A stretch of DNA of 64,000 nucleotides from Bifidobacterium sp. ESL0800 (GTDB lineage Bacteria; Actinomycetota; Actinomycetes; Actinomycetales; Bifidobacteriaceae), in NCBI RefSeq assembly GCF_029395355.1, contig NZ_CP113913.1, forward strand, positions 1,364,001-1,428,000, read 5' to 3'. Positions 46,157 through 54,000 of the stretch are shown in pieces (position 1 is the first letter of the stretch; every line of letters starts with the position of its first letter). Both the position numbers and the translations under genes were made by a program. A model generated the notes under the pieces. The model saw nothing but the letters and a program-made list of their open reading frames with translations, searched no databases and had not been told where the DNA came from.

Positions 46157-47125
46157 ATGAGCATGCACGATAGCGACAACAACGGCACGGAGTCGCGGAA
46201 ACCAGCCGATTTTCTGAGCCTCGCCGCAGGCTCGGCCGACATCGTGCACGGTAAAGAAGTTATGGGCCAGAGACTTTCCAGCGACCAAAACCAGACATCG
46301 CCAATCACCGTCATCGCCGATAGCCATGACAGCGAAAAGGCGGCCGCACAGGCAAAGGCCTTCGAAGCGCTGGGCAACCGCGAAAATCTGGAGACCATAG
46401 CCTTCGAATGCCTGGCCCGCGGAATCCACGACGAACGGGTCGTCTCCCTGCTGCATGTGTTGGGCTGGCCAGAAACGTTCAACTGCTTCACCATCGCAGG
46501 CGTTCCCGCGATCACGTACGAAACGGCGAAATCCATCTTCATCAAAGGCGCCCACGACCTTGGCAGCCGATATTGCCTGGTCGGACGCAGCCACGGATTG
46601 ACCATCGGCCTTGTCGTGGTCCAAGGCGCAGCTACCCCAGAGGTGACGTGCACGGCGGTGATGAAAGCGTTCGACCGCGAAAAGCCGGTATGTCTCGGGC
46701 CTACACGACGCAATGTCGCCGGGGCCGCACGATCATTGGGCGCCGTGCTTTGCGCGTTCCACGTCATGCCTGCGATACATCCGCTGCCCCGGCCGGCCAG
46801 AGCCTCCGATATGCTGCCGGAACGCGCACTCGTCGGGGATACCGACGCCATCGACGAGCTGTACCAGAGCGTCTATCAAAGTCTCAAAAGCGAGAACGAA
46901 AACGACCCGACCCTGCCGACCGTCTCGGCGTTCCTCAACTTCGGCGGATCGCTGGAAGCCACAGGCAAGGCTCTGAACGTCCATCCGAACACCGTTCGCT
47001 ACCGCATCAAACGCGCCGCCGATGCCACTGGATGGGACGCCAACGACCCGCGCGACGCCTACGTGCTGCGTACCGCCATCACCATCGGCGCCATCCGCGA
47101 TGCCGAAAACGCAATCAACATTTAA
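46157..47125 (+). CDS. PucR-type helix-turn-helix regulator, possible lipid-gene regulator
   Basis: 322 residues. The C-terminal 60 residues are the PucR HTH domain (TVSAFLNFGGSLEATGKALN, VHPNTVRYRIKRAADATGW). The N-terminal two thirds are a GGDEF-like/sensor region without clear motifs. Actinobacterial proteins of this architecture include regulators of fatty-acid synthesis genes (MabR of mycobacteria and FasR of Streptomyces). With fas and carboxylase genes only 2.6 kb away on the opposite strand, a similar job is a fair inference. ATG 46157 lies 2 nt after the membrane-protein stop, so the two are likely co-transcribed. Its stop codon overlaps that of the convergent LacI gene. Confidence 0.82.
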   Translation: MSMHDSDNNGTESRKPADFLSLAAGSADIVHGKEVMGQRLSSDQNQTSPITVIADSHDSEKAAAQAKAFEALGNRENLETIAFECLARGIHDERVVSLLHVLGWPETFNCFTIAGVPAITYETAKSIFIKGAHDLGSRYCLVGRSHGLTIGLVVVQGAATPEVTCTAVMKAFDREKPVCLGPTRRNVAGAARSLGAVLCAFHVMPAIHPLPRPARASDMLPERALVGDTDAIDELYQSVYQSLKSENENDPTLPTVSAFLNFGGSLEATGKALNVHPNTVRYRIKRAADATGWDANDPRDAYVLRTAITIGAIRDAENAINI

Positions 47126-48237
47126 TGCCGCGGCACCGGCCCCAGCGAGTGGCGCTGAATCATTTCGGCAGGGATGAGACCGACCCCGTGGGCGTTGGAT
47201 ACGAACGTGGTTTCCCCGCCTTCGCCGAGCAGACGCAAGGTCTCACGCATCGCGGCCGTGCCAAGGCCTTCAAAATCGGAACGAACGGTGGTCAGCGGCG
47301 GCCACATGTCATTGACGCCGGTCATGTCGTCAAAACCGACGACGCTGACATCCTGCGGAATACGCAAGCCGTGCTCGTGCAGGGCGCGGGTCACACCGAT
47401 CGCCTGGGCGTCGTTGGCGGTGACGATGACGGTGGGTTTTTCGGCACCGGCCGAGCCGATGCTTTCCAGCTCGTGGTTCATGCGCGCGTAAGCCTCGGAG
47501 GAATCCCAGGAATTGCAACGAATCTCACGCGATTCGATACGAAACTGGGAGGACGCCTTGCGCCAGCCGAGCAACCGCGTCACCGCATCGCGCCATTGCA
47601 CGGGACCTGCGAAATACAGCGCCGAACGGTGGCCGAAGCGGGCGATGAGGCGCGCCACCTCGTGCATCGCGCCCCATTGATCGATACCGACCAAAGCCGT
47701 GCGGCCGCGGCCTTCGGCGTCCATCAAGCCGCCGGCCCGGCTCATCGAGATGTTGCCGTGGGTTGAGGTGATCAGGACGCGCGGTTCTGAAAGCCTGGTG
47801 CTGCAAGCCGCCGAAAACATGATATCCGTAGGGGTCAGGAAAATGAACGCGTCGACGTTCTGCTCTTCGAAGGTGCGGCACAGATCCTCGAATTCGCTTT
47901 GCGTGCAGCGCGCCTCGTGCACCATGGAGACCATGAGGAAGAGGCCGTGGCGACGCACGATGGTCTCGATGGCGGAAATCGCGGAAATGGGCCCAAGAAA
48001 ACTGAGTCCGCCGGCGATCAGCCCTATGGTGCGGGAACGGCGCGAAGCCAACGTTCGCGCGGAATTGCTGGGGCGGTAGCCGAGCACGTCGATGGCGTGC
48101 TGGACTTTGGTGCGGGTCGCGTCAGAGACCTCGGAGGAATGATTGATGACGCGGGAAACCGTCTGATGGCTGACGCCCGCCATTTTGGCGACCTCGAACA
48201 TCGACGGCCGTTTGCCCGGATTGCGTTGAGCGCTCAT
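47122..48237 (-). CDS. LacI-family transcriptional regulator
   Basis: 371 residues. The N-terminal HTH and hinge are MFEVAKMAGVSHQTVSRVIN and YRPSNSARTLASRRSRTIG. The periplasmic-binding-protein-like sensor domain follows, with VIVTANDAQAIGVTRALHEHG and VSVVGFDDMTGVNDMWPPLTT. It probably binds a sugar or sugar phosphate; the ligand is not readable. ATG 48237 has AGGGAGACAGGA upstream. A LacI-type palindrome at 48286-48303 lies about 50 nt upstream of the start, suggesting autoregulation. No sugar-utilisation gene is adjacent, so the regulon is elsewhere. Confidence 0.93.
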   Translation of the reverse strand: MSAQRNPGKRPSMFEVAKMAGVSHQTVSRVINHSSEVSDATRTKVQHAIDVLGYRPSNSARTLASRRSRTIGLIAGGLSFLGPISAISAIETIVRRHGLFLMVSMVHEARCTQSEFEDLCRTFEEQNVDAFIFLTPTDIMFSAACSTRLSEPRVLITSTHGNISMSRAGGLMDAEGRGRTALVGIDQWGAMHEVARLIARFGHRSALYFAGPVQWRDAVTRLLGWRKASSQFRIESREIRCNSWDSSEAYARMNHELESIGSAGAEKPTVIVTANDAQAIGVTRALHEHGLRIPQDVSVVGFDDMTGVNDMWPPLTTVRSDFEGLGTAAMRETLRLLGEGGETTFVSNAHGVGLIPAEMIQRHSLGPVPRH

Positions 48238-48285
48238 TCCTGTCTCCCTTTGCTTTTCCGGTGCTTGGCCCAGCAAGACACACCT

Positions 48286-48303
48286 TCAGTGAACGCTCAC
48301 AAG
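48286..48303. promoter_or_regulatory. LacI-type operator upstream of the LacI-family gene
   Basis: TCAGTGAACGCTCACAAG. The core GTGA-ACGC-TCAC matches the symmetrical LacI-type consensus TGTGAGCGCTCACA at most positions, including the central CG. It lies 49-66 nt upstream of the start codon. Confidence 0.65.
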
Positions 48304-48388
48304 TCTACTCGGCCTGGGCTATCGGTTTGTTTCTCGAGTCACTTCGCGCACACGGTTCGTCTTCCAGCCATTTGCAGCGTCTTTCGTT

Positions 48389-49147
48389 TCAGAGAAGATG
48401 CCAACTGGTACGGTGCAGCGGGGTCGGGCCATATTCGGCGATGGCAGCGCGATGCGCGGCGGAACCGTAGCCCTTGTTGTGCCGCCATTGGTATGGCTCG
48501 TAATTCGGGTTGCCCTGCGCCAGCGCGACCATAAGCCTGTCACGCGTCACCTTGGCGATGACGGACGCCGTGGAGACGAGCGCACAGCTCTGGTCGGCCT
48601 TCACCTTGGTGGTCACGACCGGCAAAATCGGGACGATCGGGGCGTCGAACGTTCCGGCGGCCTTGGAAATATAATCGTTCGGCCCATCCAGAATCGCTCC
48701 GACGCGAAGCGGGTCGGAGCCGACGTTCAGCTCCCGTTCCACCGCACCCACCGCACGCAGGGCCGCGATACCCAGCGCGTAGGTTATGCCCCACTCGTCG
48801 ATTTCCTTATTGCTGGCCTGCCCGACCGCGCTGGCCGCGCACCACGAACGCAAATCCTCGAACATCGCCTCGCGTTTATGCTCGCTCAGCAGCTTGGAAT
48901 CGGCGACGCCGCCCGGCACGTCAAGCCCGCCTTCCGCCAAATCACGAGCCCATACCGCGGCCGCCCCGACCATCACCGGGCCTGCGAGTGCACCCCGGCC
49001 CACTTCGTCGAACCCGACGATGAGGTCAAAACCGCCGCCAGCCAGTTCACGTTCCAAATCCAAGGTCGGCGGTGCAACGTGGTGGGCCGTGCCGCGACGC
49101 TTGCGTGCGGTGTCACCATTGGCTTCCGAAGCCGCTTCGACGTCCAT
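48389..49147 (-). CDS. rnhB: ribonuclease HII
   Basis: Endonuclease that cleaves RNA in RNA-DNA hybrids and at single ribonucleotides. 252 residues with GFDEVGRGALAGPVMVGAA (two catalytic acidic residues) near 44, VADSKLLSEHKR, ALVSTASVIAKVTRDRLM and YGPTPLHRTSWHLL, all family landmarks. The first 30 residues are polar and poorly conserved. It lies downstream of lepB in the rplS-lepB-rnhB order common in actinobacteria. Confidence 0.96.
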   Translation of the reverse strand: MDVEAASEANGDTARKRRGTAHHVAPPTLDLERELAGGGFDLIVGFDEVGRGALAGPVMVGAAAVWARDLAEGGLDVPGGVADSKLLSEHKREAMFEDLRSWCAASAVGQASNKEIDEWGITYALGIAALRAVGAVERELNVGSDPLRVGAILDGPNDYISKAAGTFDAPIVPILPVVTTKVKADQSCALVSTASVIAKVTRDRLMVALAQGNPNYEPYQWRHNKGYGSAAHRAAIAEYGPTPLHRTSWHLL

Positions 49148-49281
49148 ATATCATGCCTTCCAGCAATCTTCCATTACCCAAAACGAGGATACCCCACCAC
49201 AGACGCGCCTCAAATTGCCATAACGTAATACAATATTACCAACTTGCTTAATTACCCGTCATCATGTCTACGTATTTCAGC

Positions 49282-50040
49282 TTATGATTTCGGCACACCA
49301 GGAACGGCGGCGAACACCTCACGATGCGACTTGACCACCTTGAAATGGCTGAATGGCCAGAAGGTCAGCATCGCCACCCCGCTGATATTGGCCATCGGCA
49401 CCAGCCCGCCGTTGCCATCGTCGGCATGATAACGAGAATCGGCGGAATTGCCGCGGTTGTCTCCCATCACGAAAACGTTGCCGGCACTCACTTTGGTTTT
49501 GAACGCGAAATTGCTGGGTTCGCTGCCGGGCTTGATATAGGCGGCTTCGTCGATCGCCACGCCGTTGACGGTGACCGGGGAACCGCTGCCTTTGCAGGCC
49601 ACCACATCACCGGGCATGCCGACGATCCGCTTGATGAGGTCGTCAGACCCGTGATTGTCGGTGCCTGCGAGCCAGTGAGCCGGGTCTTTGAAAACGATGA
49701 CATCGCCGCGTTTGAGCTTGTTCATCGGCCGCGCGAGACGGTTGGTGACCAGCCGGTCGCCGATCTGGATGGTGTCCTCCATCGAGCCGGACGGAATCTC
49801 ATAGACCCCGATGACGAATACCCGCAGCAGCACCAGGACGAGCACGAACACGGCGAACGGGATCACGAAGCTCAGGAAGCCTTGCAACGACGTGTCGTCA
49901 ACGGACTCGGAATCGGCGTGCTCCGGATTGCTGCGCAGGGCGCGCGGCCGGGGTTCGGGGCTCACCCCGTAATCCGCGACCTCGATGATATGCGAATCGG
50001 CTTCGCGTCGCTCATCGTCACGCATATCATCCCCTGCCAT
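49282..50040 (-). CDS. lepB: signal peptidase I
   Basis: 252 residues. A cytoplasmic N-terminus of about 55 residues, one membrane anchor (FLSFVIPFAVFVLVLVLLRVFVIGVY), then the catalytic domain with the nucleophile Ser in IPSGSMEDTIQ near residue 85 and the general-base Lys in DLIKRIVGMPGD near 137; VFVMGDNRGNSADSR completes the family set. It cleaves signal peptides from exported proteins, such as the large surface proteins here. ATG 50040 has AGGAGG 5 nt upstream; the longer open frame is discarded. Confidence 0.96.
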   Translation of the reverse strand: MAGDDMRDDERREADSHIIEVADYGVSPEPRPRALRSNPEHADSESVDDTSLQGFLSFVIPFAVFVLVLVLLRVFVIGVYEIPSGSMEDTIQIGDRLVTNRLARPMNKLKRGDVIVFKDPAHWLAGTDNHGSDDLIKRIVGMPGDVVACKGSGSPVTVNGVAIDEAAYIKPGSEPSNFAFKTKVSAGNVFVMGDNRGNSADSRYHADDGNGGLVPMANISGVAMLTFWPFSHFKVVKSHREVFAAVPGVPKS

Positions 50041-50285
50041 CCGAGCCTCCTGCCGTATGTATATGCATGTCCACGTTCGCGGCCGCCCGAAACGGCGACC
50101 CAACGATAACCGAAAACCATCATAGTCTGTGGGATGGTACAGCGATGTCATGCATATGTATTACTTTCTCAAGAGTCGCAAAACGCCTGCCTACCCCCTC
50201 TGCCGACTCCCCGATAGCTCTTCTCTACCGGCCTTCAGGGATACCGGTCTTCACGCCGCGTAAACCCGAAATCAGCGCAAAAGCA
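50041..50285. other. lepB upstream region, no gene
   Basis: Between lepB and the rplS terminator. No gene seen; the terminator on its right implies lepB has its own promoter here, but I find no convincing -35/-10 pair. Confidence 0.4.
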
Positions 50286-50322
50286 AAAACGGCGGCCGGA
50301 ACATAGTGTCCGACTGCCGTTT
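50286..50322 (-). terminator. terminator of rplS
   Basis: Stem AAACGGC / GCCGTTT extended by a partly paired G+C-rich section, followed on the minus strand by TTTTTGC. It lies 25 nt past the rplS stop codon. Confidence 0.8.
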
Positions 50323-50347
50323 CGCACAAAAGCCGTTAGGCCTGCAT

Positions 50348-50716
50348 TCACGCCTTGGCGCTGTTGTCCTGACGCTCGGTGATACGAGCGGCCTTGCCAC
50401 GCAGGGCACGCAGGTAATAGAGCTTGGCGCGACGAACGCGACCGTGACGAGTCACCTTGATGGAATCGATCACCGGGGAGTGCAGCGGGAAGCGACGCTC
50501 CACGCCGCAGCCGAAGCTGACCTTGCGGACGATGAACGTCTCACGCAGGCCGGCGCCCTGGCGCGCGATCACAATGCCGGTGAACGCCTGAAGACGGGAG
50601 TTGTTGCCCTCCTGAATCTTGACGTTGACCTCGACGGTGTCGCCGGGACGGAACTCCGGGATAGAATCCGAGGGCTTCATGTGCTTGGCATCAAATGCCT
50701 CAATAGCGTTAACCAT
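50348..50716 (-). CDS. rplS: 50S ribosomal protein L19
   Basis: 122 residues: [56 protein letters not shown] and [18 protein letters not shown] are diagnostic. It sits at the 30S-50S interface. It is monocistronic here by virtue of the terminator at 50286-50322, with lepB next on the same strand. Confidence 0.98.
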   Translation of the reverse strand: MVNAIEAFDAKHMKPSDSIPEFRPGDTVEVNVKIQEGNNSRLQAFTGIVIARQGAGLRETFIVRKVSFGCGVERRFPLHSPVIDSIKVTRHGRVRRAKLYYLRALRGKAARITERQDNSAKA

Positions 50717-51037
50717 TGTTTCACCTGTCGCTGCCGCATATCAGCGTACATGTCAGGGGCGGCGCCGCACTTTCGTGCCATGGCGGCAAATGATGCCGAA
50801 CGCGCCCGTTACTTTTCCGCCGGAACCCGACGGAATGTTGCCGATTCGCCGCTGCGGGAGCGTCCGAACCAACGGACGAAGCCACAAGGCTGAACCCAAA
50901 TGAAGAAGCGAACCCATGCGGCAGCCCGCCTCTTGGCATAACAAACTTTTATTTTAGCGAAATACGGCGACACACGCGTTATGTATTCGATGACGTATTT
51001 TTCTCCATCCAAAATCACACAACGACAGCTGTTCGGC
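50717..51037. other. rplS upstream region, no gene
   Basis: Leader and promoter region of rplS. A 107-codon minus-strand frame here runs through the hairpin array and has no coding character. Confidence 0.4.
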
Positions 51038-51206
51038 GACCACTTTCTGGCACAATCCCAAACGAATGCAAGAAAACGGCCGCTGGCAGCCGCTAAATGA
51101 CCGTTTTCCGGCACAGACTGCCTGAAATGCAAGAAATAGGCCGCTTATTACAACCCGTCAGTGTCCACTTTCTGGCACAACGACTCACCGATGCCAGAAA
51201 GTGGAC
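51038..51206. repeat. period-62 hairpin array, family 2, three units
   Basis: Six ~15-nt arms alternate strictly in orientation. Left arms: GACCACTTTCTGGCA (51038), GACCGTTTTCCGGCA (51099), GTCCACTTTCTGGCA (51163). Right arms: TGCAAGAAAACGG (51067), TGCAAGAAATAGG (51128), TGCCAGAAAGTGGAC (51192). Like arms are 61-64 nt apart. In the third unit the arms pair perfectly; in the others they pair imperfectly. Sequence between arms is not conserved. It lies between rplS and the small unit at 51285. Confidence 0.82.
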
Positions 51207-51284
51207 ATTGAGACAAGCCAAGCAACAGAAACACGATTGTCAAATCAATACAGACACGAAGATACCCGATCGAAACGAACCAAT

Positions 51285-51313
51285 TTGACAAGCCACGTCG
51301 AAACCCTTATTTT
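51285..51313 (+). promoter_or_regulatory. promoter of the small transcription unit
   Basis: TTGACA at 51285-51290, a 17-nt spacer, then TATTTT at 51308-51313: a perfect -35, ideal spacing and a 4/6 -10. It is followed within 40 nt by AAGGAGG and a short reading frame. Confidence 0.6.
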
Positions 51314-51367
51314 GGTGGCGGTAATTGTTCCTGCGCCATACGCACCGAGTCGAAGGAGGTGGGGATC

Positions 51368-51463
51368 ATGACAAGCGATCTTCCTAGTAGTATCAACGAT
51401 CTGCATCATTTGTGCGCTCAAGCACAACCCCATCTCGATACGATGACCCGGTGCTGGATGTGA
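51368..51463 (+). CDS. 31-residue small ORF (small protein or leader peptide)
   Basis: Begins MTSDLPSSINDLHHLC and ends DTMTRCWM; it holds two cysteines and two adjacent histidines and has no membrane segment or signal peptide. The ribosome site AAGGAGG at 51353-51359 is the strongest kind, 8 nt before the ATG. A promoter lies upstream and a hairpin with T tract downstream (51531-51556), so the unit looks complete. It could be a leader peptide, a small protein, or the 5' fragment of a larger gene lost by deletion. I recognise no family. Confidence 0.45.
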   Translation: MTSDLPSSINDLHHLCAQAQPHLDTMTRCWM

Positions 51464-51530
51464 AATTGTTCGGTTTGCCTGTAACGCTACGAGCGTAAGA
51501 CAGCGTGAAACGATTCCGCCTTACCTGCCA

Positions 51531-51556
51531 AGGATTCCGTCTTCGAGATCCTTTTC
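51531..51556 (+). terminator. possible terminator after the small ORF
   Basis: AAGGAT and ATCCTT pair over 6 bp with a TC/GA continuation, followed by TTTTC and A+T-rich sequence. Modest stability. Confidence 0.4.
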
Positions 51557-51700
51557 AAATTAATTAAACGTATCCGTCACGCCAAAAATTACGGACATAC
51601 CGGCAAATAACCGCATCAAGGATTCACGATTCGCAACCCGTAGTCTGCGCCTGCCGACTTCAGGATTGAAAGCCGCCATCGCCGGAATCGTACATTTCTG

Positions 51701-51844
51701 ATGCCCGGTTTGCCAGATGTGTCTGGTTTGCCGGTCGTGTCTGGTTTGCCGGTCGTGTCTGGTTTGCCGGTCGCGCCCAGTTTGCCAAGTATGCCCAGCT
51801 TGCCAGATATCCGGTTCGCCAAGAATATCCGGTTTGCCGGCAAT
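51701..51844 (+). repeat. eight 18-nt tandem repeats just upstream of the permease gene
   Basis: Units follow the pattern (A/G)TG(C/T)C(C/T)GGTTTGCC(G/A)G; three central units (51719-51772) are identical GTGTCTGGTTTGCCGGTC. The frame starting at ATG 51701 (71 codons, SGLPVV-type repeats) stays open to a TGA at 51914-51916 that overlaps the permease ATG as ATGA. There is no ribosome site before ATG 51701, so I do not call it a gene. Confidence 0.75.
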
Positions 51845-51912
51845 ATCGGCAACGTCAACCGCGCGTTGCGCAATGCGCCGACGCCACGATACGCCGTTCA
51901 TGAGGAATCATC

Positions 51913-53679
51913 ATGACCAATTTCTCCTTCAATTTCAACCGTGCCGCACCAGGGACATCGAACGCGGGGCGAAACGCCAGCTTTACCAAACGCCTTATCT
52001 CGGACTGTGTGGTGGCCGTCGGCATCCTCGCACTCTTCGGCCTGATCGCATGGATCCTGCCGGCCATCAACTCTCCGGTCGGGCCGAAAGGCATCCCTTC
52101 CACCGTCTCGACCGACCCGCGCAACCTGCCCTATTACGCGCTGCGTTCCGTCTTTCGCATGGCCATCGCTCTGTTCTTCTCGCTGGTGTTCACCTTCGTC
52201 TACGGACTGGCCGCGGCGCGCTCGCGCAGGCTCGGCAAGGTGCTCATCCCCCTGCTCGACATCCTGCAATCCGTGCCGATCTTGGGCTTCCTTTCGGCGA
52301 CCGTGACCATCTGGCTCGCCCTCTTCCCCGGCTCGATGATGGGCGTGGAGGCCGCGTCGATTTTCGCCATCTTCACCTCGCAGGCCTGGAATATGACCTT
52401 CTCGTTCTACCGGTCGCTCAAGAGCGAACCGAAGGAACTCGATGAGGCGGCGCGCAACCTGCAGCTGACCCGCTGGCAACGTTTCTGGGTGCTAGACGTT
52501 CCGAATTCCATGATTCCGTTGCTCTGGAACATGATGATGAGCGTCGGCGGCGGCTGGTTCTTCCTGACCGCCTCGGAAATGATCTCGGTTGGTAACCGCA
52601 CCTACGCGCTGCCCGGCATCGGCAGCTACGTCGAGGCTGCGGCGAGCGAAGAGAACCCCGGCAAAATCGGCTGGGCCATCCTGACCATGGTCATCGTCGT
52701 GCTTTTGATCGATGTTTTGGTCTGGAAACCGCTCACCGCTTGGGCCGAAAAGTTCCGCATCACGCAAAGCGAATCGAGCGAGCCTAAGCGCAGCGCCGTT
52801 TTGACGCTGATCCGCCAGTCGCATATCGACGATTTCCTCGCCCGCATCTTCCGTCCCGTCGGCGAATTGCTCGACTGGGCCACCCGTCCGCTCGGCCGCA
52901 CCGGCTCGAAGTGGGGTGCCAAACCCGGACGCCGTCGCGCTGGTGATGTGGTCTTTGATGTCATTGTCGGTGTTCTGGTCATCGCCGGAGCCGCAGAGCT
53001 GATTGTCGCCATCGCCCGGACCACCGGATTGGGCGAGCTTGGGCGGGCTTTCGGCTTGGGCGGCTTCACCTTCCTGCGCGTGGCGCTGTTGACCGTGGTC
53101 TGCTCGGTGATCTGGGTGCCGCTCGGGGCCATCGTCGGCATGAACCCGAAGATCTCGCGGTTGGTACAGCCTCTGGTACAAGTGCTGGCGAGCTTCCCCG
53201 CCAACTTCATCTTCCCGTTCGTGGTCATGGTTTTCGTCGCACTCGGCGTCGACATCAACTGGGGCTCGATCCTCCTGATGGCACTGGGCACACAGTGGTA
53301 CATCCTCTTCAACGTCATCGCCGGCGCGTCCGCCATCCCCGACGACCTCATCGAAATGACCAAAAACTTCGGCATCACCGGATGGATGAAATGGAAGACG
53401 CTCATCCTGCCGGCGGTTTTCGGCTCGTGGGTCACCGGCGGCATCACCGCCGCCGGCGGCGCGTGGAACGCTTCCATCGTCTCGGAAATCGTCAGTTACG
53501 GACGCCACACGCTCGTCGCCCGCGGCCTCGGTTCCTATATCGCCGAAGCCACCGCGCACGCCGAAAGCATGAAGACACTGATCGGCGTGGCCGTGATGGC
53601 CATTTTCGTCGTCGCCGTCAACCGACTGTTCTGGAACCCCCTGCAACGACTCGCCGACCGTCGTTTCGTCGTCGGATGA
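51913..53679 (+). CDS. ABC transporter permease with two fused permease domains (NitT/TauT-like)
   Basis: 588 residues. Two BPD_transp_1 modules in tandem, each with its own EAA-type loop that contacts the ATPase: DEAARNLQLTRWQRFWVLD near 175 and DDLIEMTKNFGITGWMKW near 476. Helices such as VVAVGILALFGLIAWILP, AIALFFSLVFTFVYGLA and FPANFIFPFVVMVFVALGV give about 11-12 membrane segments. The nitrate/sulfonate/bicarbonate-type permease class is suggested by similarity of the loops. ATG 51913 follows GAGGA. The ATPase gene is 321 nt downstream. No substrate-binding protein gene is in the window, so the substrate is unknown. Confidence 0.9.
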   Translation: MTNFSFNFNRAAPGTSNAGRNASFTKRLISDCVVAVGILALFGLIAWILPAINSPVGPKGIPSTVSTDPRNLPYYALRSVFRMAIALFFSLVFTFVYGLAAARSRRLGKVLIPLLDILQSVPILGFLSATVTIWLALFPGSMMGVEAASIFAIFTSQAWNMTFSFYRSLKSEPKELDEAARNLQLTRWQRFWVLDVPNSMIPLLWNMMMSVGGGWFFLTASEMISVGNRTYALPGIGSYVEAAASEENPGKIGWAILTMVIVVLLIDVLVWKPLTAWAEKFRITQSESSEPKRSAVLTLIRQSHIDDFLARIFRPVGELLDWATRPLGRTGSKWGAKPGRRRAGDVVFDVIVGVLVIAGAAELIVAIARTTGLGELGRAFGLGGFTFLRVALLTVVCSVIWVPLGAIVGMNPKISRLVQPLVQVLASFPANFIFPFVVMVFVALGVDINWGSILLMALGTQWYILFNVIAGASAIPDDLIEMTKNFGITGWMKWKTLILPAVFGSWVTGGITAAGGAWNASIVSEIVSYGRHTLVARGLGSYIAEATAHAESMKTLIGVAVMAIFVVAVNRLFWNPLQRLADRRFVVG

Positions 53680-53720
53680 GTTAAGGAGATTCGATGAGCA
53701 TGATAAGCAGAAACTCGAGT

Positions 53721-53952
53721 GTCCGTTTTCTTGCATTCTCAATCATCGATGCTAGAAAACCGCCACTCACAGCCCCGCAATGGCCGGTTTCTTGCATAAC
53801 CGAACACAAAAGCAAGAAAACAGCCGCTGATGACTCCTCAGTAACCACTTTCTTGCACCGCTGAACGCAAAAGCAAGAAAACGGTCACTGGCTGCTTCTA
53901 ACTGAACGGTTTTCGGCAAATCCGATTGCTAATGCTGAAAACCAATCAATAG
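53721..53952. repeat. period-61 hairpin array, family 2, four units
   Basis: Left arms GTCCGTTTTCTTGCA (53721), GGCCGGTTTCTTGCA (53782), AACCACTTTCTTGCA (53843), GAACGGTTTTCGGCA (53904), spaced exactly 61 nt. Right arms TGCTAGAAAACCGCC (53750), AGCAAGAAAACAGCC (53811), AGCAAGAAAACGGTC (53872) and TGCTGAAAACCAATC (53933), also 61 nt apart. It fills most of the 321 nt between the permease and ATPase genes, so it would lie inside any common transcript. Same family as 51038-51206. Confidence 0.85.
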
Positions 53953-54000
53953 TACCGACCGAATAAATCGTTTGGAAACCACCAAACAAAGGAATCCATC

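Noticed and set aside
45947-46851. Minus-strand frames over the PucR-type gene
   Set aside because: Antisense to a gene with a clear C-terminal HTH domain; no ribosome site.
50809-51132. 107-codon minus-strand frame upstream of rplS
   Set aside because: It runs through the hairpin array, is composed of its repeats in part, and has no ribosome site.
51038-51206. CRISPR array
   Set aside because: The ~62-nt period recalls repeat plus spacer, but arms alternate in orientation and vary between units, there is no constant direct repeat of 24-40 nt, and no cas genes are near.
53721-53952. insertion-sequence remnant or MITE
   Set aside because: No terminal inverted repeats bounding the whole array, no target duplication seen, and the regular 61-nt period is not a MITE feature.
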